NCBI GenBank assembly: GCA_947178245.1
Contig: CAMWXO010000002.1
Coordinates: forward strand, 1-35,165
DNA from: an uncultured Porphyromonadaceae bacterium
GTDB lineage: Bacteria; Bacteroidota; Bacteroidia; Bacteroidales; Muribaculaceae
Length of the DNA: 35,165 nt
Reading direction: 5' to 3'
Below the pieces are notes generated by a model. That model was not told the DNA's origin. It ran no database searches and saw only the letters and a program-made list of their open reading frames with translations. A program made the translations under genes and the position numbers. Below, in pieces: positions 25,452 through 33,151 of this stretch; positions within the stretch are counted from its first letter, which is position 1; the number at the start of each line of letters is the position of its first letter.

Positions 25452-26603
25452 TTACCCGCCTCTTCTTATCTTGATATCAAGCATCTCGGGCGATCTCTTA
25501 GCCCCGTCGGGAAGCACGAGCATCAGGTGGCCTCCGCCCCCGGCACCGAGCATCTTCCATGCAAGCGCTACATTCTTATATTTTTCAATGAATTCAGCCA
25601 CTCCCGGCTGCATCATTGCCGGGAAGAGAGACGTCTGCGCCTCAAAAGAAGCAAGATAAGCCTCCGCGAATGCCGGGAGGTCGCGGTGCCTGATTGCCTC
25701 CCAGCAGCGCTCTGCAGCGGAGGTGAGAGCATGCACCTTTTCGGGTGTGATATCTTTACCGTCCACAACCGAACAGCCGGGCCTGCGAGGAAACATAGGC
25801 ACGATGGCGAGATGATCTTCAAGCCATGAGAGGGTTTCCTCGTCATGAATCGATTCGATGCGGGAAGGCCAGAAATGGCCTTCGTAATAGTGGCGCGTGA
25901 TGCCCGACATGCAGATGCCGATAGCATCCTGAGCGCCTGAGATGTGGCCCGTATTCTCCGGATCGTTTTCAAAGCAGAATATGAGGCGTGCGAGCATCTC
26001 CTCGTTGTAGGGCGGAAGTTCGTAGGGCCATATCTTGCGTGCTGTGTTACGGGTTGAGGTAGACATGCCGCCACGCTCCATGAATTCATGATTGGGCTCT
26101 ATCGAGGCGGTGATGGCCCAGCCTGCGCCATGCTCCGACACGTATGGCTGATCTATCCACGTCCCGGCTATATCCACGCGGTAGGGGAGGTGTGATTTCA
26201 CCTCTCCGCGCAGAGCGGTGGTGGAGCGCGCCGCGAGGCCTTCGTCGGGGATTCTGTCAAGTACTATATATTTTATGCCGCGGCTCTCGCAGAGTTGCCT
26301 CTTGATGTCAGACCCTCCGTCGGAATTCACCACGAAGATGTCAGGCTTGATGCGATCCATCACCTCTACGAAATCGAGCATTCCCGATCCGGTATTGATG
26401 AATGCGTCGGTGACGTATCTGATCGATTTTACCATATAGAGGCGCTCTTTCTCGGAGTAGACGGTTTTGCGTTTTTTAAGTTCCTCGATGGTCTTGTCAG
26501 ATCCTATTCCTACATATAGGTCGCCGAATTGCGCGGCTTGTCTGAAAAAAGCCACGTGGCCTGAATGGAGCATGTCGTAACAGCCCGAGACGAATACCTT
26601 CAT
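25452..26603 (-). CDS. Fused nucleotidylyltransferase-GHMP sugar kinase
   Basis: This 383-residue protein joins two enzyme domains. Residues 1-132 are a cytidylyltransferase-like domain with the HxGH motif (YDMLHSGHVAFF, HSGH 13-16) and an RSTTALRG segment (126-133) like the ISTTxxR motif of GCT/HldE-type enzymes. Residues about 137-380 are a GHMP-type kinase with LPYRVDIAGTWIDQP (139-153), GHISGAQDAIGI (219-230) in the place of the ATP loop, and the C-terminal GAGGGGHLML (353-362). Together they suggest phosphorylation of a sugar or polyol followed by transfer of a nucleotide, giving an NDP-linked compound. The combination differs from Fkp, which pairs a larger GDP-fucose pyrophosphorylase with a kinase. 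Its start overlaps the end of a FucP-like permease gene by 4 bp, implying that the imported sugar is the substrate. Substrate and nucleotide are not known. Confidence 0.8.
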   Translation of the reverse strand: MKVFVSGCYDMLHSGHVAFFRQAAQFGDLYVGIGSDKTIEELKKRKTVYSEKERLYMVKSIRYVTDAFINTGSGMLDFVEVMDRIKPDIFVVNSDGGSDIKRQLCESRGIKYIVLDRIPDEGLAARSTTALRGEVKSHLPYRVDIAGTWIDQPYVSEHGAGWAITASIEPNHEFMERGGMSTSTRNTARKIWPYELPPYNEEMLARLIFCFENDPENTGHISGAQDAIGICMSGITRHYYEGHFWPSRIESIHDEETLSWLEDHLAIVPMFPRRPGCSVVDGKDITPEKVHALTSAAERCWEAIRHRDLPAFAEAYLASFEAQTSLFPAMMQPGVAEFIEKYKNVALAWKMLGAGGGGHLMLVLPDGAKRSPEMLDIKIRRGG

Positions 26604-27868
26604 GCCGTTTTCCGTTGTTTTAGTTGAGTTATCGAGTATATTGCCACCACCACGAAGCAGAAGAGGGGAATCGTAAATGAGGCCGTGATGCCGGCCTTGT
26701 CGCTCAGCAGAGCCTGGCAGGGTGTGATGAGGGCGCCGCCGAGAATGGCCATGATAAGTCCGGATGAGGCGAGTTTCGCATCGCGGGGTTCAACGTCTTC
26801 GAGCGATAGGGCATAGATGGTGGGAAACATCAGCGACATGCACCCCGACACGAAAACGATGGCTACGGAGACAGCCGAGCCGCTCAGTGTCATCACTCCG
26901 ATCACGCCGGCAAGTCCGCCGCAAGCTGCTATGGTGAGCAGCAGCGAGGGCTTCACCCATTTCATGAGCCAGGTGAAGAGCATGCGGCATCCGGTGAAGG
27001 CCAGTATCGACCACAGGAATATGAGTGAAGCTTCGCTCTCGCGCACTCCCGTCTCAGCCATGACCATGCGGATGGTGAACGACCACATGCAGGTCTGTAC
27101 GCCCACATAGAAGAACTGTGCTACCACACCCGAGCAGTATCTTGAATTTTTTCTGAGTGCCCTGAACGAGCTTTTCAGAGATGAGGATGTGCTTCCGTCT
27201 TCTGATTGCGATGCGTCGGGTTTCGGCATTCTGGCGAATAATATCACCAGAAGGAGCACCACGAGAATAGCCCCGATCACAAGGTAGGTGCCGCTTACTG
27301 CGGAGAGCTCGCCCTGCATGATCTGTCTCAGCGCGGATTCGTCCATACCCGCACGCTCGGCGGCGTCAGCCTCGTGCAGCTGCGAGAGAATGAGGTAACG
27401 GCTCAGAAGGATGCCGATTATAGCGCCTACCGGATTGAAGGTCTGTGCGATATTGAGACGCCGTGTCGCGGTCTCTTTCGGGCCCATTGCGAGAATGTAG
27501 GGGTTGGCAGTTGTCTCGAGCACAGAGCAGCCTGACGCCATGACGTAGATGGCGAAGAGAAAGAATGGATAGGATGCTGCGTCGCCGGCCGGACGGAACA
27601 GCAGCGTACCGAGTGCGTAGAGCGAGAGGCCCGTTATGATGCCTGCCTTATAGCCGAAGCGGTTTATGAAGATGGCTGCCGGAAGCGCGAAACAGAAGTA
27701 AGCCCCATAGAAGGCAAACTGAACGAGCGATGTCTGAAGGTCGGACATCGACATTATTCGCTTGAACGCCGCCAGCAGGGTGTCGTTCATGTTGTTGGCG
27801 ATGCCCCACATTAGGAAGAGCATCGAGACCAGCAGAAATGGTAAGATTTTAAAGTTGTTAGATTTCAT
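26600..27868 (-). CDS. fucP: FucP-family sugar:proton symporter (MFS)
   Basis: This 422-residue inner-membrane transporter has about twelve hydrophobic helices. It resembles the L-fucose:H+ symporter in length and in key motifs: NNMNDTLLAAF with Asp29, and GCSVLETTANPYILAMGP with Glu118. These are the positions of the two acidic residues needed for proton coupling and sugar binding in E. coli FucP. RRLNIAQTFNPVGAIIG is also typical. FucP relatives in Bacteroidota also carry glucose, galactose or other sugars, so the gene name marks the family and not a proven substrate. The start at 27868 is chosen by alignment; an upstream ATG at 27910 adds a basic 14-residue stretch. It is the first gene of an operon with the fused kinase. 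Confidence 0.85.
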   Translation of the reverse strand: MKSNNFKILPFLLVSMLFLMWGIANNMNDTLLAAFKRIMSMSDLQTSLVQFAFYGAYFCFALPAAIFINRFGYKAGIITGLSLYALGTLLFRPAGDAASYPFFLFAIYVMASGCSVLETTANPYILAMGPKETATRRLNIAQTFNPVGAIIGILLSRYLILSQLHEADAAERAGMDESALRQIMQGELSAVSGTYLVIGAILVVLLLVILFARMPKPDASQSEDGSTSSSLKSSFRALRKNSRYCSGVVAQFFYVGVQTCMWSFTIRMVMAETGVRESEASLIFLWSILAFTGCRMLFTWLMKWVKPSLLLTIAACGGLAGVIGVMTLSGSAVSVAIVFVSGCMSLMFPTIYALSLEDVEPRDAKLASSGLIMAILGGALITPCQALLSDKAGITASFTIPLFCFVVVAIYSITQLKQRKTA

Positions 27869-27977
27869 ATAGTAGGCATTTTCATTGATTCTGCGCAGCT
27901 TGCTCCGCATCTACTGTTTCGGGAGGCTGAATGGCTTTGGTTTCCTTCTTGATCTCGGGAGGTAGAGTTCGGAATGA

Positions 27978-28009
27978 CAAAGTTAGTGAAAATAATCCGT
28001 ATTATCAAA
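27978..28009 (-). promoter_or_regulatory. Promoter of the fucP-kinase operon
   Basis: On the - strand, TTTG (28006-28009) and TAACTTTG (27978-27985) are separated by 20 bp, a full match to the Bacteroidota -33/-7 promoter. It predicts a leader of roughly 105 nt before the 27868 start. Confidence 0.75.
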
Positions 28010-28081
28010 ATAAATCAGCGTTCCGATGCTCAGGGTGAGGATTAGCAAGGGAGAAGGAGACGTTTTCATCGTTTTCAAAAT

Positions 28082-28210
28082 TGGCATCGTTGTCCGAAGA
28101 ATCCTTAATGACTTTAGAGACCCTAATGACCCTGCTTGCTCAAAAACTGAAAAACTTTTTTTACTGCGGCGAACTTCAGTTCGCCAATCTGACAACTGCC
28201 AACGATGCCA
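28082..28210. repeat. Inverted repeat bounding part of the fucP-helicase gap
   Basis: TGGCATCGTTG (28082-28092) and CAACGATGCCA (28200-28210) form an 11-bp perfect inverted repeat. Between them is an 18-bp palindrome (GGCGAACTTCAGTTCGCC, 28168-28185). The rest of this gap of about 400 bp holds no gene; whether the repeat marks a small mobile element or a folded RNA is unknown. Confidence 0.5.
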
Positions 28211-28213
28211 CTC

Positions 28214-28248
28214 AATTCCAAATTCTACATTCCAAATTCCACATTATC
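28214..28248. repeat. Heptanucleotide tandem repeat upstream of the helicase promoter
   Basis: Five 7-bp units (AATTCCA, AATTCTA, CATTCCA, AATTCCA, CATTATC) end about 12 bp before the -7 box of the helicase gene, so they cover its -33 region. They share period and core with the array at 25,404-25,450. Confidence 0.75.
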
Positions 28249-28260
28249 TAAATTATTTAC

Positions 28261-28268
28261 TAACTTTG
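28261..28268 (+). promoter_or_regulatory. Promoter -7 box of the helicase gene
   Basis: TAACTTTG matches TAnnTTTG and lies only 4 bp before the start codon at 28273, implying a very short or absent mRNA leader. The -33 position is occupied by the heptad repeat. Confidence 0.55.
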
Positions 28269-28272
28269 CATC

Positions 28273-30174
28273 ATGATTTCACCCATACATGCCCTTCAGG
28301 AACAGAAGAGGCTGCTGCAGATAGAATATGAAGAGGAGAAGAAAGCCTTCTCCCAACTCACTGAGCGCATCGGCCTTGCACGGCTTGCCGAGCGAGGCAA
28401 TGCATGGCTCGGCATCTCGATGGGCCGCGTATGGTATAACTCGCTCAATCAGAGGGTGGTGGAGATAATGCGGCCCGAGTCTTCTGCGGAAGATGACCAT
28501 AACTTCGAGTATGGCCGACCGGTAGCATTTTTCACAATTCCAGAGCGTGGGGAGAGAACTCCGCTTTATCCTTTCACAGGCACGGTCAGTTTTGTAGACG
28601 GAAACCGTATGGTGGTGGCCATCCCCGAGAGTGCCGATGTTGGGCGACTGTCGTCCGGCTCGGAGGCTGGAGTCATGCTCTCGTTCGACGAGACATCTTA
28701 CCGCACGATGTTTGAAGCCATTGACCGGACAATGAGCGCAAAAGGACGCCTCGGCGAGCTGCGCGACCTCTTTTATTCGCGCAGACCTGCGCAGCAACTG
28801 AGTCTGGAGCCGATGCGTTTCGCTTATCTGAACCACTCGCAGGAGCAGGCCGTCAATATGGTGCTCCGGGCCAAGGACGTGGCTATCGTGCATGGCCCTC
28901 CGGGCACGGGTAAGACCACGACCCTCGTTGAGGCTATTGTGGAGACTCTGAGGCGTGAGCCCCAGGTGCTGGTATGCGCCCAAAGCAATATGGCCGTAGA
29001 CTGGATATGCGAGAGGCTTGTAGACAGAGGAGTGAACGTGCTCAGGCTCGGCAACCCATCGCGTGTGGACGACAAAATGCTCTCATTCACCTACGAGCGG
29101 CGATTTGAGGCGCATCCCGATTATCCTGACCTCTGGAGCATTCGTAAGGCAATCAGGGAACTGCGGGCTGCCGGACGCCGCGCTAACGACAGCCGGCATC
29201 AGAAACTCGACCGCCTGCGTAGCCGGGCCACAGAACTTGAGATACGCATAAATCAGGATCTTTTCAATTCTGCCCATGTGATCGCCTCTACGCTCGTAGG
29301 CAGCGCGTCACGACTTCTCGAAGGAATGAAATTCTCCACTCTCTTCATCGATGAGGCTGCTCAGGCGCTCGAGGCCGCCTGCTGGATTCCCATCCGCAGG
29401 GCAGGCAGGATAGTGCTTGCCGGCGACCACTGCCAGTTGCCGCCGACAGTGAAATCGTATGAGGCCATGAAGGCCGGACTCGGACGCTCTCTTATGGAGC
29501 GACTCGCGGTCTCACACCCGGAAGCGGTGACGCTGCTCACTATGCAATATCGCATGAATCAGGAGATAATGCGTTTCTCAAATGAGTGGTTCTACTCCGG
29601 AGCCATGACCGCCGCGCCTGAAGTGAAGCATAGGGGAATACTTGATCTGGACACCCCAATAGAATGGATAGACACAGCCGAAGCCATACTCCCCGTCAAC
29701 GAAGACGCGGATCCGGCCGAAGCCGAATCCGCGTTTCAGGAAGCCCTCGCAGGAGAAAGCCACGGACGCATCAACCGCGACGAAGCGGAATTCACCGTCC
29801 TAACTCTGCGCACATACATTGAGAAGATAGGTAAGCAGCGGTTTCTCGACGAGCGCATCGACGTGGGAGTCATCTCCCCTTATCGGGCCCAGGTGAGATA
29901 TCTGCGCGGTCTTATCAAGCGCACGCAGTTTTTCAGGCCCTTCCGTCATCTCATCTCGGTGAACACCGTCGATGGATTTCAGGGGCAGGAGCGCGATGTA
30001 ATCATAATCTCGCTTGTGAGGAGCAACGACGACGGCAATATCGGTTTTCTGCGTGATCTCAGACGTATGAACGTGGCGATGACCCGTGCCCGCATGAAAC
30101 TCATCATCATCGGATCTGTCTCGACCCTCACCCGCCACCCCTTCTATCGCCGCCTCCACGACTTACTGTCATAA
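28273..30174 (+). CDS. Superfamily 1 DNA/RNA helicase (DNA2/NAM7, IGHMBP2-like)
   Basis: This 633-residue ATPase has the SF1B helicase core. An N-terminal beta-barrel part (about 40-170) precedes NHSQEQAVNMVLRAKDVAIV. Then come the Walker A motif GPPGTGKTTT (from 208), the motif FIDEAAQALEAACW (DEAA at 360-363) and GRIVLAGDHCQLPPTVKS. Motifs in the second RecA domain are MQYRMNQEIMRFSNEWFYSG, IGVISPYRAQ-like VGVISPYRAQVRYL, VNTVDGFQGQERDVIIISLVRSN and MNVAMTRARMKLIIIG. Members unwind DNA or RNA 5' to 3' in repair, replication or RNA metabolism. It is a single gene between two - strand operons. The start is the first ATG, directly after the -7 box; the next internal Met is too late to keep the N-terminal domain. 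Confidence 0.92.
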   Translation: MISPIHALQEQKRLLQIEYEEEKKAFSQLTERIGLARLAERGNAWLGISMGRVWYNSLNQRVVEIMRPESSAEDDHNFEYGRPVAFFTIPERGERTPLYPFTGTVSFVDGNRMVVAIPESADVGRLSSGSEAGVMLSFDETSYRTMFEAIDRTMSAKGRLGELRDLFYSRRPAQQLSLEPMRFAYLNHSQEQAVNMVLRAKDVAIVHGPPGTGKTTTLVEAIVETLRREPQVLVCAQSNMAVDWICERLVDRGVNVLRLGNPSRVDDKMLSFTYERRFEAHPDYPDLWSIRKAIRELRAAGRRANDSRHQKLDRLRSRATELEIRINQDLFNSAHVIASTLVGSASRLLEGMKFSTLFIDEAAQALEAACWIPIRRAGRIVLAGDHCQLPPTVKSYEAMKAGLGRSLMERLAVSHPEAVTLLTMQYRMNQEIMRFSNEWFYSGAMTAAPEVKHRGILDLDTPIEWIDTAEAILPVNEDADPAEAESAFQEALAGESHGRINRDEAEFTVLTLRTYIEKIGKQRFLDERIDVGVISPYRAQVRYLRGLIKRTQFFRPFRHLISVNTVDGFQGQERDVIIISLVRSNDDGNIGFLRDLRRMNVAMTRARMKLIIIGSVSTLTRHPFYRRLHDLLS

Positions 30175-30253
30175 TCTCTATAAAACAACGGCAGCCGAGC
30201 CCCATCCCAGGCCCCGGCCGCCGCACCTACTTACGAATAAATGTGTTTTATTA

Positions 30254-30985
30254 TTATGTGAATTTTTCTTGCGCTTCCTTATAGGAATCAAGACTTCCTA
30301 TGTCAAAGCGTGAGCCGGGCATCGGCCAGGCGTGGAGAGTGGTGACGTCTGTCAGATAATGCGCGAGATTCCCGGGCGCGTCAAAGCCGCATCCGTGCGC
30401 CATGCAGTCGAGTATCAGCGGCAGATCCTTCCTTGAGTATATGTAGAATGGAGGCACAGCCCAGTTAGACACCGGCTGCTCGGGTTTCTCCTGCATCTGC
30501 AACACTTTCATGTCCTTATCTACGGCGATCACGCCAGTGCGCTGCAGTTTCCTCAGTTCCGGCTCGTGATGGCACATTATGACCGATGTGTCTTTCTCCT
30601 TGAAGAAATCCACGAATCCCCGCAGGGAGAAATCGAGGATGTTGTCGGCCGCGAGCACCATGATGTCGTCGTCTATCCTCATTTGTTCAATAGCGAGCAA
30701 TATATCGCGCACGGCTCCGAGGCGCGTCTCATTAGTAGAAGTTCCGTCGTCGATAATGGTTACCGGTTTTGAATAGCTCATATCGGCGAGCCACTTTTCA
30801 AAGATTGGGGCGAAGCGGTGGTTGGTGACAATCACGTGCTCGTCGATATCGGCGATAGGGTCGATGTCGTCGAGCAGCCGGGCGAGTATGCTGCGCGAGC
30901 CTACCTTAAGCAATGGCTTCGGGAAATTCTCGGTCAGCGGATAGAGCCGGGTGGCGTATCCGGCGGCGATGATTATTGACTTCAT
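30254..30985 (-). CDS. Sugar-1-phosphate nucleotidylyltransferase (NTP_transferase)
   Basis: The 243-residue protein carries the nucleotidyltransferase signature AAGYATRLYPLTENFPKPLL (7-26), in which the usual GxGTR loop reads GYATR, and a metal-binding Asp114 in VLAADNIL. HAWPMPGSRFDIGSLDSYKEA near the C-terminus is typical of enzymes such as RmlA, GalU and the DDP-mannose type pyrophosphorylases. It has no trimerisation or left-handed helix domain. It would make an NDP-sugar from NTP and a sugar-1-phosphate. The gene start overlaps the stop of a GHMP kinase gene by 4 bp, so the kinase most likely makes its substrate; which sugar and nucleotide is open. Confidence 0.86.
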   Translation of the reverse strand: MKSIIIAAGYATRLYPLTENFPKPLLKVGSRSILARLLDDIDPIADIDEHVIVTNHRFAPIFEKWLADMSYSKPVTIIDDGTSTNETRLGAVRDILLAIEQMRIDDDIMVLAADNILDFSLRGFVDFFKEKDTSVIMCHHEPELRKLQRTGVIAVDKDMKVLQMQEKPEQPVSNWAVPPFYIYSRKDLPLILDCMAHGCGFDAPGNLAHYLTDVTTLHAWPMPGSRFDIGSLDSYKEAQEKFT

Positions 30986-32172
30986 AGGAAATCGACTCCG
31001 TTGGTGGGATTGCAGAAAAAAATCCTGAATGAATCGGCATACTGAGGGTAGCGTGCAAGATATCCGGCCGTCACTTTCTCTCGAATTACATCTTCCTTGG
31101 CCGGATCCACGAGAGCAATGCAGGCGCCCTTGAAGCCGGCTCCGCTGAAGCGGCCGCCATATATGCCGTCAGTCTCGCGCATTATCCTGTATATTTCTAT
31201 CAACTCGGGCGAGCCACATTCATAATTGTTCATGCTGCTCTCGCACGATTCAAACACCAGGCGGCCGAACGCCTCGATGTCTCCGTCTTCCCAAGCCTTT
31301 ACGCCGGCTTTGACGCGGTCGCATTCAGAATAGAAATGGCGTGCACGGCGCGCGAAACGTTTCGGCATCCTGCCCTCATTCCTTTCAAATGCCTCTTCCT
31401 CCACATCACGCAGGCGTGTGTCAGCGAGTTCCTTGAGCGGCACGTCCTCGTATGCCTGCATCATCCAGGCCGCCGTCTTGCACTCCGCCACGCGCAGGTT
31501 GTAGTCGGTTCCGGTCAGCTTGCGCGTCACTCCCGAGAAGAATATTCCGAGCTTGAAGGGAAGAGGCTTGGGATTTTTGCCGCCGAAAGGTATAAGTCGG
31601 TGGTCACCGGTATGGGTGTCGAGATAAAGAAGCTTGTCAGCCTCGCAGAGCACCACGCATGCCTGGTCGAGGATGCCGTTGTTGAGCCCCACGTAATTTC
31701 TTTCGGCACGAGAAGCGTATTCTATCACCTGCGTCTGCGTCAGTCCCAGACCGTTCACCTTGTCGAGCGCCATCACGAATCCGCAGAGCAGAGCGGCCGA
31801 AGAAGACAGGCCTCCGATAGGCATGGAGCCCCTGACGATGCCCCTCACGCCTCTCTTGAGCCTGAAATCCTGCTGCAGCGCCCATACTGCGCCGCGCAGA
31901 TAGTCGCCCCAGTTGCCCTGACGCTCATCGACAGGCCGCTGCACGTTGAAGGTCATCAGGCCCTCGAAAGATAGTGAGGCCATCTCCACCTTTCCTGACT
32001 CGGTAGCGGAAAAGAGGAATTCGATACCTGAATCAAAAGCGAATCCGGTCACCAGCCCATGCTGGTGATCCACGTGTGCCCCGAGCGGACAGATGCGATA
32101 AGGGGAAAAGAGCTCATACAGAGCATCGCCCTTCCCGAAGAAAGTCCGGTAAGCCGTATATAATTCAGTCAT
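30982..32172 (-). CDS. GHMP sugar kinase resembling galacturonokinase
   Basis: This 396-residue kinase has all three GHMP motifs: SPYRICPLGAHVDHQHG (23-39), the ATP loop PIGGLSSSAALL (118-129) and RFSGAGFKGACIAL (341-354). Asp169 in NNGILDQACVV is the likely base. Canonical galactokinases read GRVNLIGEHTDYN in the first motif; here it is YRICPLGAHVDHQ. To my recollection that is the form of plant galacturonokinase, as are NWGDYLRGAVWALQ, YNLRVAECKTAA and NYECGSPELIEIYRI. It probably phosphorylates C1 of a hexuronic acid or a galactose/arabinose-like sugar. Its downstream partner is a nucleotidylyltransferase in a 4-bp overlap. About 60 bp separates it from the GT2 gene upstream. Substrate is inferred. 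Confidence 0.83.
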   Translation of the reverse strand: MTELYTAYRTFFGKGDALYELFSPYRICPLGAHVDHQHGLVTGFAFDSGIEFLFSATESGKVEMASLSFEGLMTFNVQRPVDERQGNWGDYLRGAVWALQQDFRLKRGVRGIVRGSMPIGGLSSSAALLCGFVMALDKVNGLGLTQTQVIEYASRAERNYVGLNNGILDQACVVLCEADKLLYLDTHTGDHRLIPFGGKNPKPLPFKLGIFFSGVTRKLTGTDYNLRVAECKTAAWMMQAYEDVPLKELADTRLRDVEEEAFERNEGRMPKRFARRARHFYSECDRVKAGVKAWEDGDIEAFGRLVFESCESSMNNYECGSPELIEIYRIMRETDGIYGGRFSGAGFKGACIALVDPAKEDVIREKVTAGYLARYPQYADSFRIFFCNPTNGVDFL

Positions 32173-32197
32173 ATCCTCTAATTTTAGGCAATTGTTA

Positions 32198-32238
32198 AAT
32201 AATTCACCTAATGTTGTTTATATTATTAGTGAATTATT
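32198..32238 (-). terminator. Possible weak terminator after the GT2 gene
   Basis: A long AT-rich inverted repeat with one bulged base (32198-32212 with 32225-32238) overlaps the GT2 stop codon. On the - strand it is followed by TAACAATT, a poor U-run. It may only partly separate the polysaccharide genes from the kinase pair. Confidence 0.4.
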
Positions 32239-33061
32239 GCAAAAACTTAGATCTTAGATTGCTGTCGTAAACTTTTCGAACTATAAAGAGTGGCATTAAT
32301 CTGAAACAATACCTAGCTAAAGGATAGACGTATTTCCACGTAATAAGACCAAAAATATCTCGGATGCCACTCATATATATTTGGAATTCATTGTACGCTT
32401 TCTTTCGACTTCTCCTTTTGTAGACATCACTATCGCGTCGGAATTTCAGAACTACATCTTCAAGATTTCCTATTTTATGACCCGATTTCACTACATCAAA
32501 CCATAGTGCAATATCTTGGCTTGTGCGATACTTTTCGTTATATTGAAGCCCAATATCAAAAAGACTCTTTCTCATCATAACAGCCGGGTGAGCCAAGGGT
32601 GACGCCTTGTATATATATTTAAGCACAGATTGGTGGTCTTTTGGGAATGTCCTAGTTCCAAGATTCGCATTCTCAGAATTGAACTCTACAATACTCCCAC
32701 CTAGCACGTCGATATCAGGGTGACTATCTAAATAATCCCGTTGTATCTTTAATCTGACGGGAGTGGATATATCATCCGAATCCATCCTTGCAATATATTT
32801 TCCGGATGCAAATTTCAGACCTTTGTTTAATGACTTTGTCAAGCCTAAATTCTCATCATTTACTAAAATAATGAGATGAGTACCAATACACTTATGCCAA
32901 CGGTCAATAACTGCATTCAATTCCTCTCCCAAAGGGCCATCTTTGACAATTATAATCTCATCAGGCTTCACTTCCTGATCGTTCCAGATGCTTTTTAAAG
33001 CACACGAAAGATATTCCGGTTTTTCTGACTTATAAACCGACATCAATACAGATATTGACAT
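32234..33061 (-). CDS. Family 2 glycosyltransferase
   Basis: The 275-residue GT-A enzyme opens with ISVLMSVYKSEKPEYLSCAL. It has the nucleotide-binding stretch PDEIIIVKDGP and the metal-binding ARMDSDDISTPVRL (Asp94, Asp96, Asp97). ASPLAHPAVMMRKSLF and YRTSQDIALWFDVV follow, the latter carrying the probable catalytic acid segment. Such enzymes add a sugar, often GalNAc, rhamnose or galactose, to a growing surface polysaccharide at the cytoplasmic face of the inner membrane. It has basic, aromatic segments near its C-terminus that may hold it to the membrane. It is AT-rich like its neighbours upstream and unlike the kinase gene downstream. Confidence 0.9.
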   Translation of the reverse strand: MSISVLMSVYKSEKPEYLSCALKSIWNDQEVKPDEIIIVKDGPLGEELNAVIDRWHKCIGTHLIILVNDENLGLTKSLNKGLKFASGKYIARMDSDDISTPVRLKIQRDYLDSHPDIDVLGGSIVEFNSENANLGTRTFPKDHQSVLKYIYKASPLAHPAVMMRKSLFDIGLQYNEKYRTSQDIALWFDVVKSGHKIGNLEDVVLKFRRDSDVYKRRSRKKAYNEFQIYMSGIRDIFGLITWKYVYPLARYCFRLMPLFIVRKVYDSNLRSKFLQ

Positions 33062-33151
33062 TCTTTAGGATCACTAATGATAAATTTATTGAAATAATAC
33101 CTATGTCTTGAAGCCGCAATACTATTATAGTGATTTGGGTGTATTTGATAA

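Noticed and set aside
28168..28185. 18-bp palindrome as an intrinsic terminator for a neighbouring gene
   Set aside because: No gene ends there and no T-run follows it on either strand; the T-rich stretch precedes it on the + strand.
30175..30253. GC-rich CGGC/GCCG partial hairpin after the helicase gene
   Set aside because: The arms have several mismatches and no U-tract follows, so it is not called a terminator.
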